Shown here: piece by piece, positions 26,874 through 35,910 of the stretch
How positions within the stretch are numbered: position 1 is the stretch's first letter
Layout of the letters: each line of letters starts with the position of its first letter
Assembly: GCA_016930085.1 (NCBI GenBank)
Contig: JAFGHO010000034.1
Coordinates: forward strand, 1 to 64,000
Direction of reading: 5' to 3'
Origin: Spirochaetales bacterium
Lineage (GTDB): Bacteria > Spirochaetota > Spirochaetia > SZUA-6 > JAFGRV01
DNA length: 64,000 nt
The notes under the pieces: generated by a model
What the model saw: only the letters and a program-made list of their open reading frames with translations
Told to the model about the DNA's origin: nothing
Databases searched by the model: none
Position numbers and translations under genes: made by a program

Positions 26874-28364
26874 ATGCCGGACTTATTGCTGAATCCGGTT
26901 ATCCGGATTCTCCTCATATTCGTTCTTCCCCTTTTCATCATTCCCCTGATTATGCGGTTCATCGTCGGTCGTATCGTTCTTTTTTTTGTAAGGAGGAAAT
27001 TTCTTCCGGCCTACCTGAAAAAACTCTATAGGGGCTGGGAAACGAGTGACGACCGGTCAGCAATCGAAGCGATACAAAAACTCGCGTTTCAACGCCTTCG
27101 GGCGCATTTTATTTTCAAACCCCTCCTCGTGGAGGACATCAAGGCCATATTAATCAGCATCAAAAATACATACAATCCCGAGGCGGACCGGGAAAAACTT
27201 ACATTTTCATTCAGTATCGTACGGCTCATGGAATGCTCCCTTCTCGCGTTTTCCGATCTCTACCGGGAATTCGGCGACGCGATGTGGTTCAAACTCATCA
27301 AAAATATACGGATTATCTGGTTCTACCGCGTATGGAATCTGAAGAAATTTTATGAACTTGTTTTTTCGATTCCTTTTATCGACCGTCTGAGGCGCACGCG
27401 CGTCATCGGTAAACTGATACGCGCCGCACTTATCCCGATCCTCGGTATACCCACACTCATCTGGTATGTCGCCCGTTCAATCGTCATCAGTGTTTTTTTC
27501 GAATCCTTTTTCCGTTTTTTCTACGCACTCATCCTCATGAAAGCCGGCTATTACGCGATCTATCTCTATGGAAAAAAAAACACCCATATCAGTAAACGAA
27601 TCAAAAGCATCCCGAAAAAAAAACTCGGTGAACTGAATTCCCGGATAGAGGAAATGATCAAGCCGTCTTTGTGGCGGGAAAAAAGCAGCCGTTATCCCGC
27701 GGCGTCGCGTCTTTATCGCGAACTTCTTACGGAATTCGGGATTACGCGGGATGCGTCGGTTGAGGAAATCAAAGAGAATCCGTTCGGCACAACGAAGACG
27801 ATTCTCCGCCGGATCGCCTCGTCATTTAAAAAAGCATATCAAAAGCAGAATCCATTCTACCGGAACAGAGAAAACGATAAACTCAAACTCCTCAGGCTTT
27901 ACCGGGAAATTGCCGGCGTTTATGTTCCGGGAACGAATGAACCGTTTCAATATCTGCGGCTCGAGGAATTGATCGCGACCGGCTATATGGCGAGTGTCCT
28001 GATTCTCCACAAGGTATTGACGACGCCGGGGATAAGGCTTCTTCTCGATAAAATATCCGGGGATTTCGCGATTACCCTTACCTCACTCGTCTCTCATGAG
28101 GCGGTAAAAGCCGGCTTCAAAGGGGCGAAAGACGCATATAAATACTACCGGCTTTATCGTTTGGGTTCACGGGCATGGAGAGTCGTGAGGGGAATCGTTT
28201 CTCCGTACACACTCATATGGACCCTGGGAAGCCCCGTCCTTTTTCAGCAGTTACAGGATCTATTGAAAGAATACGCGGCCCACAGGATCGGAAGACTCAT
28301 GCTGTATTGCTGGGAATCACATATACTCAAGACTAAAATGACGATAATACCGATCCTCTGGTAA
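26874..28364 (+). CDS. Hypothetical membrane-associated protein
   Basis: Not recognised. The N-terminus is a strong membrane segment (IRILLIFVLPLFIIPLIMRF) and a second hydrophobic block lies near residues 190-230 (LIPILGIPTLIWYVARSIVI and SFFRFFYALILMKAGYYAIY). The intervening and C-terminal parts are basic and helical. A hydrophobic stretch near residue 370 (GYMASVLILHKVL) and another near the C-terminus could be peripheral or additional spans. The gene ends one base from the stop of the converging GGDEF/EAL gene. No functional inference is justified. Confidence 0.65.
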   Translation: MPDLLLNPVIRILLIFVLPLFIIPLIMRFIVGRIVLFFVRRKFLPAYLKKLYRGWETSDDRSAIEAIQKLAFQRLRAHFIFKPLLVEDIKAILISIKNTYNPEADREKLTFSFSIVRLMECSLLAFSDLYREFGDAMWFKLIKNIRIIWFYRVWNLKKFYELVFSIPFIDRLRRTRVIGKLIRAALIPILGIPTLIWYVARSIVISVFFESFFRFFYALILMKAGYYAIYLYGKKNTHISKRIKSIPKKKLGELNSRIEEMIKPSLWREKSSRYPAASRLYRELLTEFGITRDASVEEIKENPFGTTKTILRRIASSFKKAYQKQNPFYRNRENDKLKLLRLYREIAGVYVPGTNEPFQYLRLEELIATGYMASVLILHKVLTTPGIRLLLDKISGDFAITLTSLVSHEAVKAGFKGAKDAYKYYRLYRLGSRAWRVVRGIVSPYTLIWTLGSPVLFQQLQDLLKEYAAHRIGRLMLYCWESHILKTKMTIIPILW

Positions 28365-28365
28365 T

Positions 28366-30000
28366 TCAGCGGGGGATCGATTCACTCGGTCTGCCGAAGT
28401 AATACCCCTGTGAATAGGGAATACCCAATTCTTTAACCTTGTCGAACACCTCTTTACAGTGGACGTATTCTGCGATGACCTCCGTATCGATACTTTTACC
28501 GAACTGGGAAATTGTGTACGATATCTTGAAACTTTTACCGTTTTTATCCAGATAACGGATAAAACTCCCGTCAATTTTTATGAAATCCGGATTAAAATCC
28601 AGAAGCCGAGAGAAATTCGAATGCCCGGTGCCGAAATCATCGAACGCGATTTTTATACCGATATCTTTCAGTTCGTTTATCTGTTGAATATCCTTGTTGT
28701 CCAGCTTCGACTGTATTTTCTCTGAAAGTTCGATGATGAGGCGGCACGGTTTGATGCGGTAGGCGGTGATATTATCGCTGATAAACTGAACGAGATAGTG
28801 GTTTTTGAGGTCGATGTCGGAGATATTGATCGAAAAATCAAAGCTATTATGTTGAAAAATATCGAAGCTTTTAACAATCATGTTTTTCGTCAGATACGAA
28901 AGAAGACCCGCCTTTTTCGCCGGTTCCAGAAAATGCGCGGGGGGGATAACCATGTTGTTGTCGATCATACGCGCCAGGCATTCATACTTTTCTATCTTGC
29001 CGTTTTGATTGTTTATAATCGGCTGGAAATAGGGGACGAGTCTGTTCTGTTCGATCGCGCATCTGATTCTCGATGCCCATCCGAGGTTCTCCTTCTGTTT
29101 TTCTTCGAGATCGGCATCATGATAATATTCGCTGTACCTGTTCTTTCCGATTTCACGGGCACGCCTGAGCGCGATATCGGCATTACGGAGGATCATCTCG
29201 TCATTACCTCGCGCAATACCGATGGTCAAACTCAGTTTGAGTTCGAGATTTTTATAGAGAAAGGATTTTTCCTGAAAAAGGCCCAGAATATGATCGGCAA
29301 GGATGATATCCTGATGCTCCTGCGGTTCTTCCAGTAAAATAACAAACTCATCGCCCGCAATCCTGTAAAGAAAAGCATTATCCGGCCGCACACCCTTGAG
29401 AAGAGAAGCGGTGTGTTTAAGGATATAATCCCCTACCTCGAGACCGTACGTACTGTTGATAAGCCCGAAATCATCGATATTGAGAAGGAGAATCGATTTA
29501 TGCTCCCCGTGTGACAGGTGTTTGATAAACTCCCTCCTGTTAAAAACCCCGGTGAGTTCATCGAATTTCTTTATAAGGAAGGTATTGTCGTGTTCTGTTT
29601 CTTTCTGTTTCCATCGCAAAAGCCGGTGCTTACAGAGTGAGAGGGACCTGTTGACGGTATCAAAGCTTTCATTTTTTTGAAGACAATCAAAGCAGCCGAG
29701 GTCAATCGCTTTCCGGAAAATCTCTTCATTGTGATCCGGAACGACCAGCATGAAGGGAATAGATATATCTTCATTGCGGAGTTCGGCGATGAAAGCGATA
29801 GCGTCGAAGCGCGGTTCATTATGGTAGAGGATGAGAAAATCGGGGGGGTCGTTGAGAATAAAAGTGACGAGTGTTTCTTTTGAATCTGTTTCATACAATC
29901 TGATTTCCGGATGCTTTTCCTTTATGCAATGAAGAACCGGATGAAGCGCATAACTGCTTGTATTGTAGGCGATCGCTTTGAGAGGTTTATAACTTTTCAT
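28366..30000 (-). CDS. Pseudo-receiver/GGDEF/EAL protein, probable c-di-GMP phosphodiesterase
   Basis: Three domains. Residues 1-115 resemble a response-regulator receiver, but the phospho-acceptor position in DFLILYHNEP is Tyr, not Asp. Residues about 145-290 form a GGDEF domain with AGDEF at 215-219; the RxxD inhibitory site is absent. Residues 310-540 form an EAL domain whose signature is ECL (340-342) yet retains the catalytic set: Glu340, Asn392, Glu424, Asp454-Asp455 (AFDDFGTGHS), Lys475, Glu511 and Gln531. Breakdown of c-di-GMP is therefore likely and synthesis doubtful. It is the last gene of a leftward unit with a PilZ protein and a small protein, so this locus both senses and degrades c-di-GMP. 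Confidence 0.88.
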   Translation of the reverse strand: MKSYKPLKAIAYNTSSYALHPVLHCIKEKHPEIRLYETDSKETLVTFILNDPPDFLILYHNEPRFDAIAFIAELRNEDISIPFMLVVPDHNEEIFRKAIDLGCFDCLQKNESFDTVNRSLSLCKHRLLRWKQKETEHDNTFLIKKFDELTGVFNRREFIKHLSHGEHKSILLLNIDDFGLINSTYGLEVGDYILKHTASLLKGVRPDNAFLYRIAGDEFVILLEEPQEHQDIILADHILGLFQEKSFLYKNLELKLSLTIGIARGNDEMILRNADIALRRAREIGKNRYSEYYHDADLEEKQKENLGWASRIRCAIEQNRLVPYFQPIINNQNGKIEKYECLARMIDNNMVIPPAHFLEPAKKAGLLSYLTKNMIVKSFDIFQHNSFDFSINISDIDLKNHYLVQFISDNITAYRIKPCRLIIELSEKIQSKLDNKDIQQINELKDIGIKIAFDDFGTGHSNFSRLLDFNPDFIKIDGSFIRYLDKNGKSFKISYTISQFGKSIDTEVIAEYVHCKEVFDKVKELGIPYSQGYYFGRPSESIPR

Positions 30001-30124
30001 CGGAAAGAAACCTTCCTTTTTTTATAACATGCGGTGAATTATATCATGATTTGGCGATTTGTGCAAATCGTAATAGTCTTTTTTTCTCTGTTGTATTCTT
30101 GTCGGGGAAAGTCTTTCCTTGATC

Positions 30125-30421
30125 CTATTTGGAGGTGCCGTATTCCCGTATGGCCGCGAGAATCCGGGAGACAAGAAGATTCTCGATTTCGATTGACGAT
30201 ACCTTGTCCGCGATCCCTTTTTTCCGGTCATCGCGGATATTCTTGAGATTTATCGACAAACCGGATTCTTTTATCGCCCGAATGAACGAACGTATGATAA
30301 GTGTTTTTGGAAGTTTATACCCGCCTGCCTTCTTGATTTCAAGTGAAAACTGAAGAAGCCATTCATTAAGATGCGGTGGAAGGGTAACATTGATTCTGTC
30401 GTACGATGATTTATCGATCAT
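30125..30421 (-). CDS. Small hypothetical protein, possibly ribbon-helix-helix
   Basis: A 98-residue protein starting at the ATG at 30421, which overlaps the end of the PilZ gene by 11 bases. The N-terminal YDRINVTLPPHLNEWLLQFS has the strand-then-helix look of ribbon-helix-helix DNA-binding proteins, followed by another helix (IIRSFIRAIKESGLSI). A longer upstream reading exists but runs inside the PilZ gene and is rejected. The tight overlap points to translational coupling with the PilZ protein. Function unknown; DNA binding is a guess. Confidence 0.6.
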   Translation of the reverse strand: MIDKSSYDRINVTLPPHLNEWLLQFSLEIKKAGGYKLPKTLIIRSFIRAIKESGLSINLKNIRDDRKKGIADKVSSIEIENLLVSRILAAIREYGTSK

Positions 30422-30953
30422 GTTTGGTTCTTTTTTTAAGTTCCTCCACCAGATATGCCTGCAATTCCTCCTCCGAGGATATTCGCCCATTGACCTTGAT
30501 GTGGAGATCCCTGAAAAACTGGGTGATACCGAGTATAGCGGGAGTGAGGTCATTGCTTTTTCCGCTTATTTGTGCCAGAAACAGCTTTTCATCGTCGATT
30601 AACTCAAGAGAACAATCCTCCGAAACCCTGTCCAAATTCTGAAAATAACTGAACGTATTACGAAAAGCGGGAAATACAAAGAGACCATGATAAAACCCCG
30701 TCACAGGCGCCTGTATCGAATATAATACCTTTGCCGCGATAAACGAGGCACCCTCTTTTTCGATATAAGGAAACCGAAGGAGAAGAATTTCCTTATCCGG
30801 TTCCCGGTAAGGTGTATAGAGACAGATCCCTTCCTTCGACACATTAATCGCGGAGGCCCGTTTCCCGAAGACATCCCCATCATCGGTTATTTTCTGATAA
30901 TCGATAATAAGACTTGATTTTTGCCTGGCGTGTTTTCTTCGTTCCTTTTCCAT
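30411..30953 (-). CDS. PilZ domain c-di-GMP-binding protein
   Basis: The N-terminus has RRKHAR followed about 30 residues later by AINVSKEGICLYT, which match the two c-di-GMP-binding motifs of PilZ domains (RxxxR and D/N-x-S-x-x-G). A beta-barrel-like segment follows (EILLLRFPYIEKEGASF). The C-terminal 70 residues are an extra, mostly helical region of unknown role. It is first in the leftward unit with the small protein and the GGDEF/EAL protein, so it is likely an effector of the same signalling circuit. Confidence 0.8.
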   Translation of the reverse strand: MEKERRKHARQKSSLIIDYQKITDDGDVFGKRASAINVSKEGICLYTPYREPDKEILLLRFPYIEKEGASFIAAKVLYSIQAPVTGFYHGLFVFPAFRNTFSYFQNLDRVSEDCSLELIDDEKLFLAQISGKSNDLTPAILGITQFFRDLHIKVNGRISSEEELQAYLVEELKKRTKHDR

Positions 30954-31142
30954 AGATGTTAATATACTATCGGCAATTAATATAGAAAAATTAAAATGAT
31001 ATTAATCGCAGGTATTGTATTTATATTTCCGCAACATAGAAAATCAGGCAGGAAGCCGGATTTCATTGCCGGAATATGCTACGGACAAATGCACATATCG
31101 GTAAATGTCATTCATCCGTGATATAGTGTCGATATAGATACT

Positions 31143-31901
31143 ATGAGAGGATCCAATGTGAACAGATTCAGGCACTGTCGGAAGCAAACAATAAAACTCA
31201 TATATGTCGTATCGATTGCCATACCGTTCTTATGCTCCTGTCTTCACGTCTCCGAAATATATAACGCAGTCGGATCGGGTATGAAGCCGCCTTCAGCCTG
31301 GACGGATAGAATGATGGGTAAAGCCGGTCCGGTGATAACATCGGTACAGACAAAGCTTCAAACAAAGCTTCTCGAAGGGGCAGAGTATGTATTGGGGAAA
31401 AACAATATGATCGTAGGCGGCAGGCATTTTGAAGCCGACTGTTCGGGAACGGTACGGGCGATCTATTTCTACGCGGGTATCGATCTTGCCGCCGATTTCG
31501 ATCGTTACACCGGCAATGGTGTTGCCAGGCTCTACAAGATACTCAGATCCAAAGACCTGCTTTATAAAACGGACATCCCCCAAACGGGGGACATCGTCTT
31601 CTGGGACAATACCTATGATAAAAACGGTGACGGAAAACGGAACGACCCCCTCACCCATGTCGGCATGGTCGTCGATGTGCAAAAAGACGGAACGATCGAA
31701 TACATCCACCGGGATTACCTCAAAGGCAATGTCAAAGCGAAAATGAACCTCCTCAAGCCCGATATTTTCTGTGAAAAAAACGGTGATGACTTGGTTATAC
31801 TCAACACCCCGATCCGCATGAAAAAAGGAACATCTTATGATGGAGATCACCTTTCCGGCCAGCTTTTCCGGGTGTTCGGCAAGGGATATCTGATCGAATG
31901 A
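31143..31901 (+). CDS. NlpC/P60-type peptidase lipoprotein
   Basis: The hydrophobic signal ending IPFLCSC looks like a lipobox with Cys33 as the lipidated residue, which places the protein on the outside of the inner membrane or in the outer membrane. The catalytic dyad fits NlpC/P60 cysteine peptidases: FEADCSG (Cys100) and LTHVGMVVDV (His172), with the GDIVFWD strand between them. DKNGDGKRND, just before the His, looks like a calcium-binding loop, which is unusual there. Such enzymes cut peptidoglycan peptide stems or related amides. It is convergent with the HD-domain gene. Confidence 0.8.
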   Translation: MRGSNVNRFRHCRKQTIKLIYVVSIAIPFLCSCLHVSEIYNAVGSGMKPPSAWTDRMMGKAGPVITSVQTKLQTKLLEGAEYVLGKNNMIVGGRHFEADCSGTVRAIYFYAGIDLAADFDRYTGNGVARLYKILRSKDLLYKTDIPQTGDIVFWDNTYDKNGDGKRNDPLTHVGMVVDVQKDGTIEYIHRDYLKGNVKAKMNLLKPDIFCEKNGDDLVILNTPIRMKKGTSYDGDHLSGQLFRVFGKGYLIE

Positions 31902-31974
31902 GGGTTCGGGGGTCCAAAGATCGGGGACGGAGGTCGAATTTTTTATTACAGACAGACACGGGCTGATCCCGGAT

Positions 31975-32637
31975 TCAATCGTCGTGTTCAAACAGACGAA
32001 GCTGTTCCTCAAGCCCGCGGTAATATGATTCAATGACGGCTGAGTTTTTATGCGCAAATCCGGCTGCAATCGTACTGTAAAAATTATTCTTTTGACCCGA
32101 CCGCCACTGTAATTTTTCCAGGATACACGGGAAGCCCTTTCCTTCGAGTCCGCACGAAAGAAGTGCCCGCAAAAGACCGATAGGACCAAAGAGATCCATA
32201 CCGTCCGCATCGTAGACCACTTTTGCCTCCGGGGACTCCGGCAATGTCTCGGAAAACTGGCGTGAATGGGCGACGATGCATTCCCTCACGAGGGATATGG
32301 TTGTCCGATCGATTTTCTTCGCATCGAGGTAATCCGATGCGATCTCTGCACTGATCATGTTATGGTCCTTTCTCCGTATGCTGTGTCCCGCATCATGAAA
32401 CAATACCGAACATTCTATGATATCCCAGCGGGCATGCATTTCCGCGTTGACCATGCGTGCGTAGGCGAGAACGCGCTGAATATGCGGCCAGCCGTGGAGA
32501 ATATCTTTCGGCATTTTATCCCGGGCGAAATCGGCGATACCCGTCATAAGCGTATTCAATGCAGTCACAGCAACCTCCGGCCACTCATTTGACATCCCGT
32601 TTCGGCAAAAAATCGTAACATCCCACATTATTTTCAT
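31975..32637 (-). CDS. HD-domain phosphohydrolase
   Basis: An HD superfamily metal-dependent phosphohydrolase: an early His (HGWPHIQRV), the signature LFHDAGH (residues 80-85), His107-region ISAEIASDY helix, IVAHSRQF and a later Asp in VVYDADGMDLFG. This order resembles YfbR/YedJ-type small HD proteins that act on nucleotides or phospho-esters. About 220 residues; start at 32637 has AAGG upstream, and an ATG 14 codons later is possible. No partner domain or neighbouring gene reveals the substrate. Confidence 0.8.
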   Translation of the reverse strand: MKIMWDVTIFCRNGMSNEWPEVAVTALNTLMTGIADFARDKMPKDILHGWPHIQRVLAYARMVNAEMHARWDIIECSVLFHDAGHSIRRKDHNMISAEIASDYLDAKKIDRTTISLVRECIVAHSRQFSETLPESPEAKVVYDADGMDLFGPIGLLRALLSCGLEGKGFPCILEKLQWRSGQKNNFYSTIAAGFAHKNSAVIESYYRGLEEQLRLFEHDD

Positions 32638-32860
32638 ATTTTTGCCTTGTTCATGTTATAATCCTTCTATAAATTTGTCAATTGAGGCGCCACGGCAATT
32701 GAAGGAACGGCAAAACGTATGGTGATACCGGGTATCACGCTTCAAAGTGTGTTTGCGACCTCAATGAAAAACATGTCGGACATATCGAGGGTGCGTGTGA
32801 TGAGGATTATTCTATTGAGTATTCTTCGATAATGCCTGCCGTGAAAATAAGGAGAAAAAT

Positions 32861-33349
32861 ATGGATGAAATTCTTGAAATTCTTGAAACGAACGCAAAAA
32901 TGAATCCAAAGGAGATCGCCGTTCAACTCGACATGAGTGAAAAGGAAGTCCGGGAAAAAATATCGGCATATGAGAAAAAGGGTGTGATCGTCAAGTACAA
33001 GACCGTCATCAATAGAGAGATTATAGCCGAAGAGAAGGAAGAGGTGACCGCCCTTATCGAAGTTAAGGTCACCCCCCAGAAAGATAAAGGGTTTGATGCG
33101 ATCGCGGAACGGATTTACCGTTTCCCCGAGGTGATCTCGTGTTTTCTCCTTTCAGGCGGTTACGATCTTCTTGTCACGGTCAGGGGACCTGATTTGAGAA
33201 CGGTTTCAGGTTTCGTTTCCGAAAAGCTTTCACCTATGGAACATATCCGTGGAACCGTCACTCATTTCCTTCTCAAACGGTACAAGGACGATGGAGATAT
33301 TCTGGTAACGGAAGTGAAGGCGGACAAACGGCCGCCGATATCGGCTTAA
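32861..33349 (+). CDS. Lrp/AsnC-family transcriptional regulator
   Basis: A 162-residue Lrp/AsnC protein. The N-terminal helix-turn-helix (ILETNAKMNPKEIAVQLDMS followed by a wing-like KKGVIVKYKTVINRE) is followed by the C-terminal RAM ligand-binding domain, where SCFLLSGGYDLLVTVRGPDL carries the family's conserved G-x-x-D segment. GGAG lies before the ATG. It lies 15 bases upstream of an aminotransferase gene, a widespread pairing in which the regulator is presumed to respond to an amino acid handled by the enzyme. Confidence 0.9.
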   Translation: MDEILEILETNAKMNPKEIAVQLDMSEKEVREKISAYEKKGVIVKYKTVINREIIAEEKEEVTALIEVKVTPQKDKGFDAIAERIYRFPEVISCFLLSGGYDLLVTVRGPDLRTVSGFVSEKLSPMEHIRGTVTHFLLKRYKDDGDILVTEVKADKRPPISA

Positions 33350-33364
33350 CGGGAGGAGATAATA

Positions 33365-34528
33365 ATGAAACAACCGGCATATACGGTATCGAAAACGATC
33401 GCGGACCTGCCGCCTTCCGGCATCCGTGAATTTTTCGATCTGGTTTTGACCATGGACGATGTCGTCTCGCTGGGAGTCGGTGAACCGGATTTCCCGACTC
33501 CCTGGCATATCATCGAATCCGCAATTTTCAGTTTGGAAAACGGATATACCAGCTATACCTCGAACAAGGGCATGCTGGAATTACGAAAACATATTTCAGA
33601 AAAAATCAACAAAGACACCGGTGTGTCATATGACCCTGAAAACGAAGTGCTTGTGACCGTGGGGGTAAGTGAAGCAATGGATATTGTTTTCCGCGCCCTT
33701 CTCAATCCGGGCGACAAGGTGGCGGTGGTCAAGCCTTCATACGTTTCCTATTCACCGTGCGTTATTATGGCGGGGGGAGAGGTGATCGAATTACCGTGCA
33801 GGGAGGAACACCGGTTCCGTCTTGATCCGAACGATCTTGAAGCCGCCTGCAAATCGGGGATACGGGCGGTCATCATCAATTATCCGTGTAATCCGACCGG
33901 CGCTTCATATACAAAAGACGAACTCGCCGAGTTTGTCCGTATTGCCGAAGCCTATGATCTTCTCGTCATCTCCGATGAAATATACGATTGTCTCACTTAC
34001 GATTTCGATCATACCCCGCTCATCACCTTTCCCGGAATGAAATCCCGGACGATCTATCTGAATGGTTTTTCAAAAGGATTTGCCATGACGGGTTGGAGAA
34101 TCGGCTACATAGCGGGACCGCCGGAAATCGTTTCAATGGCGAACAAAATACATCAATACACGATTCTTTGCGCCCCGATCATGGGACAGTTCGCCGCTAT
34201 CGAAGCCCTGCGAAGCGGGGAAGAACAGATGCTCGCAATGAAAAAGGAATATAGGCGGCGGCGAAATTTCATCGTTCACAAACTGAACGAGATGGGACTA
34301 TCGACCGGCATGCCGCAAGGTGCTTTTTATACGTACACGAACATCGGTGTATCCGGAATGAGTTCTCCCGAGTTTGCCAGAAAACTCCTCATGGAAAAAA
34401 AAGTCGCGGTCGTTCCGGGAACGGCATTCAGTTCGGAAGGCGGGGAGTATATCAGGATTTCTTACGCCTCATCGTTCGAGAATCTCAAGGAGGCCTGCTT
34501 CAGAATCGGAGAGTTTTTGAAAAAGTAA
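33365..34528 (+). CDS. Class I/II PLP-dependent aminotransferase
   Basis: A 387-residue fold-type I aminotransferase. Conserved parts are SLGVGEPDFPTPWHI, NYPCNPTGASYTKDEL (the NPTG substrate loop), SDEIYDCLTYD and the PLP-lysine block NGFSKGFAMTGWRIGY. The C-terminal Arg in YIRISYASS contacts the carboxylate. This resembles the aspartate/aromatic or alanine aminotransferases commonly linked to Lrp genes. GGGAGG lies just before the ATG. The amino donor specificity is not evident from sequence. Confidence 0.92.
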   Translation: MKQPAYTVSKTIADLPPSGIREFFDLVLTMDDVVSLGVGEPDFPTPWHIIESAIFSLENGYTSYTSNKGMLELRKHISEKINKDTGVSYDPENEVLVTVGVSEAMDIVFRALLNPGDKVAVVKPSYVSYSPCVIMAGGEVIELPCREEHRFRLDPNDLEAACKSGIRAVIINYPCNPTGASYTKDELAEFVRIAEAYDLLVISDEIYDCLTYDFDHTPLITFPGMKSRTIYLNGFSKGFAMTGWRIGYIAGPPEIVSMANKIHQYTILCAPIMGQFAAIEALRSGEEQMLAMKKEYRRRRNFIVHKLNEMGLSTGMPQGAFYTYTNIGVSGMSSPEFARKLLMEKKVAVVPGTAFSSEGGEYIRISYASSFENLKEACFRIGEFLKK

Positions 34529-34572
34529 TTCCGTTACCGGCAGCCGCATCGATTGCCGTATGCAGGTCTCTG

Positions 34573-35571
34573 TTACCATGCGTAGGCTTCGGGCGCCCGG
34601 CCCCCAGGTCCCGGGAAGATTTCATCGAGGACTTTTAATGCGGATTCATCGAGCGGGATTTCAGTCGCCCGGACCGCGGTTTCAAGGTGTTCAATCGTCC
34701 TCGGACCGATGATCGGAGAGGTGACTCCCGGTTGGTGCAGAAGCCACGCGAGTGCGACTTCCGCCGGCGGGTGACCCAGCGTCTTGCAGAAGTCCTCATA
34801 CTTTTTGATCTTCTCTTTTTCGGATGCAATACGGTCGGTTATCCATTCGCCCGACCTTCTTCCTTTCCCGATCTTGTCAAGAAAACCCGCGAGCATGCCG
34901 CCGTCGACAGGGCTGTAGGGAATAAAGCCGAGTCCGTAAGCGGAGCAGGCCGGAATCACCTCGAGTTCCACCATACGGCAGTTCAGGTTGTATTTGCTCT
35001 GTTCACTGACAGGACCGGTCAACCCGCGACGCGACGCTTCCTGACAGGCGGTTGCTATCTGCCATCCGGCGAAATTACTTGAACCCGCATATATTATTTT
35101 CCCCTGCGTCTGAAGCTTGTCGAAGGCGTTCCAGGTCTCGTCCCACGGGCAGTCACGGTCGATGTGATGCATCTGGTAAAGGTCGATGACGTCGGTGTTA
35201 AGCCGCTTAAGGCTCGCCTCGCAATGCCGGGCTATTTTCAAGGCGGAAAGATTTCTCTCCGAGTGATTCGGTTCGTAGCGTTCGGACTTTTTATTTGCGG
35301 GATTGTAGACTTTGGTGGCCAGAACTATAGAGTTCCTCCGTCCCCCGCCCCTGCCCAGCCATCTGCCGATAATTTCTTCCGTGTGGCCGTGGTCGACCTC
35401 CCATCCGTAGACATCCGCCGTATCGAAAAAGTTGATGCCCAGATCGAGTGCCCTGTCCATGATCCTGAAACTCTCTTCCTCCGTAGTATGCCAGCCGAAG
35501 TTCATCGTTCCGAGGCAGAGCGAACTGACCAGAACGCCGTGTTTTCCGAGTCTTTTATACGTGACAGCCAT
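34573..35571 (-). CDS. Aldo/keto reductase
   Basis: An NADP-dependent oxidoreductase of 332 residues. The aldo-keto reductase features are present: NFGWHTTEEESFRIMDRALD, FFDTADVYGWEVDHG (catalytic Asp and Tyr), a Lys in VLATKVYNPAN, the catalytic His in YQMHHIDRDC, and the cofactor segment SPIIGPRTIEHLETAVRA. I chose the ATG at 35571 because AAGGAGGAAACA stands directly ahead of it; the reading frame upstream (to 35595) has no such site. The substrate is unknown. Divergent from the pst operon. Confidence 0.93.
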   Translation of the reverse strand: MAVTYKRLGKHGVLVSSLCLGTMNFGWHTTEEESFRIMDRALDLGINFFDTADVYGWEVDHGHTEEIIGRWLGRGGGRRNSIVLATKVYNPANKKSERYEPNHSERNLSALKIARHCEASLKRLNTDVIDLYQMHHIDRDCPWDETWNAFDKLQTQGKIIYAGSSNFAGWQIATACQEASRRGLTGPVSEQSKYNLNCRMVELEVIPACSAYGLGFIPYSPVDGGMLAGFLDKIGKGRRSGEWITDRIASEKEKIKKYEDFCKTLGHPPAEVALAWLLHQPGVTSPIIGPRTIEHLETAVRATEIPLDESALKVLDEIFPGPGGRAPEAYAW

Positions 35572-35910
35572 TGTTTCCTCCTTATCTATTGTCAACCATG
35601 TCTTTCCGGCTTCGTCGCCGGTGGACGATTGCGGCCGAAACGGCGCAGGAATAATTATTGAACCGTCCGCGATTTTTCATTAATTATCGCCTCATTATTC
35701 TATACGCTCCCGGCAAATGAATTCCAGGTTTTTTTCTCTTTTCTTCTGACCTCCGTCTTGAATGACGCTTCCCGGACATATCCGGCCGGATACATTCTTT
35801 TCCGAGAGATTTTGTATTATGATTGACCGGCAAAGGCAACCCGAACAATTTCCTAACGGTTTGCTAACATTTTCCTAATATTTCATACATAGCTTGAATC
35901 AGGAACGATC
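35572..35910. other. Divergent intergenic region upstream of pstC
   Basis: These 339 bases lie between the leftward aldo/keto reductase and the rightward pst-pho operon. The right end contains the 11-bp repeat series described separately. I see no gene in the rest. Confidence 0.7.
35849..35881 (+). promoter_or_regulatory. Three tandem 11-bp repeats, candidate PhoB binding site
   Basis: TTTCCTAACGG, TTTGCTAACAT and TTTCCTAATAT follow each other without gaps (35849-35859, 35860-35870, 35871-35881), with a possible fourth, weaker unit TTCATACATAG. The 11-bp period is that of Pho boxes, where each unit has a conserved heptamer and an AT-rich tail. The sequence differs from the E. coli CTGTCAT consensus. 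It ends 29 bases before pstC and the operon encodes its own PhoB, so phosphate control is likely. Confidence 0.6.

Noticed and set aside
28366-30000. An active diguanylate cyclase
   Set aside because: The motif is AGDEF without an I-site, while the EAL domain has all its catalytic residues; synthesis cannot be excluded but is the weaker reading.
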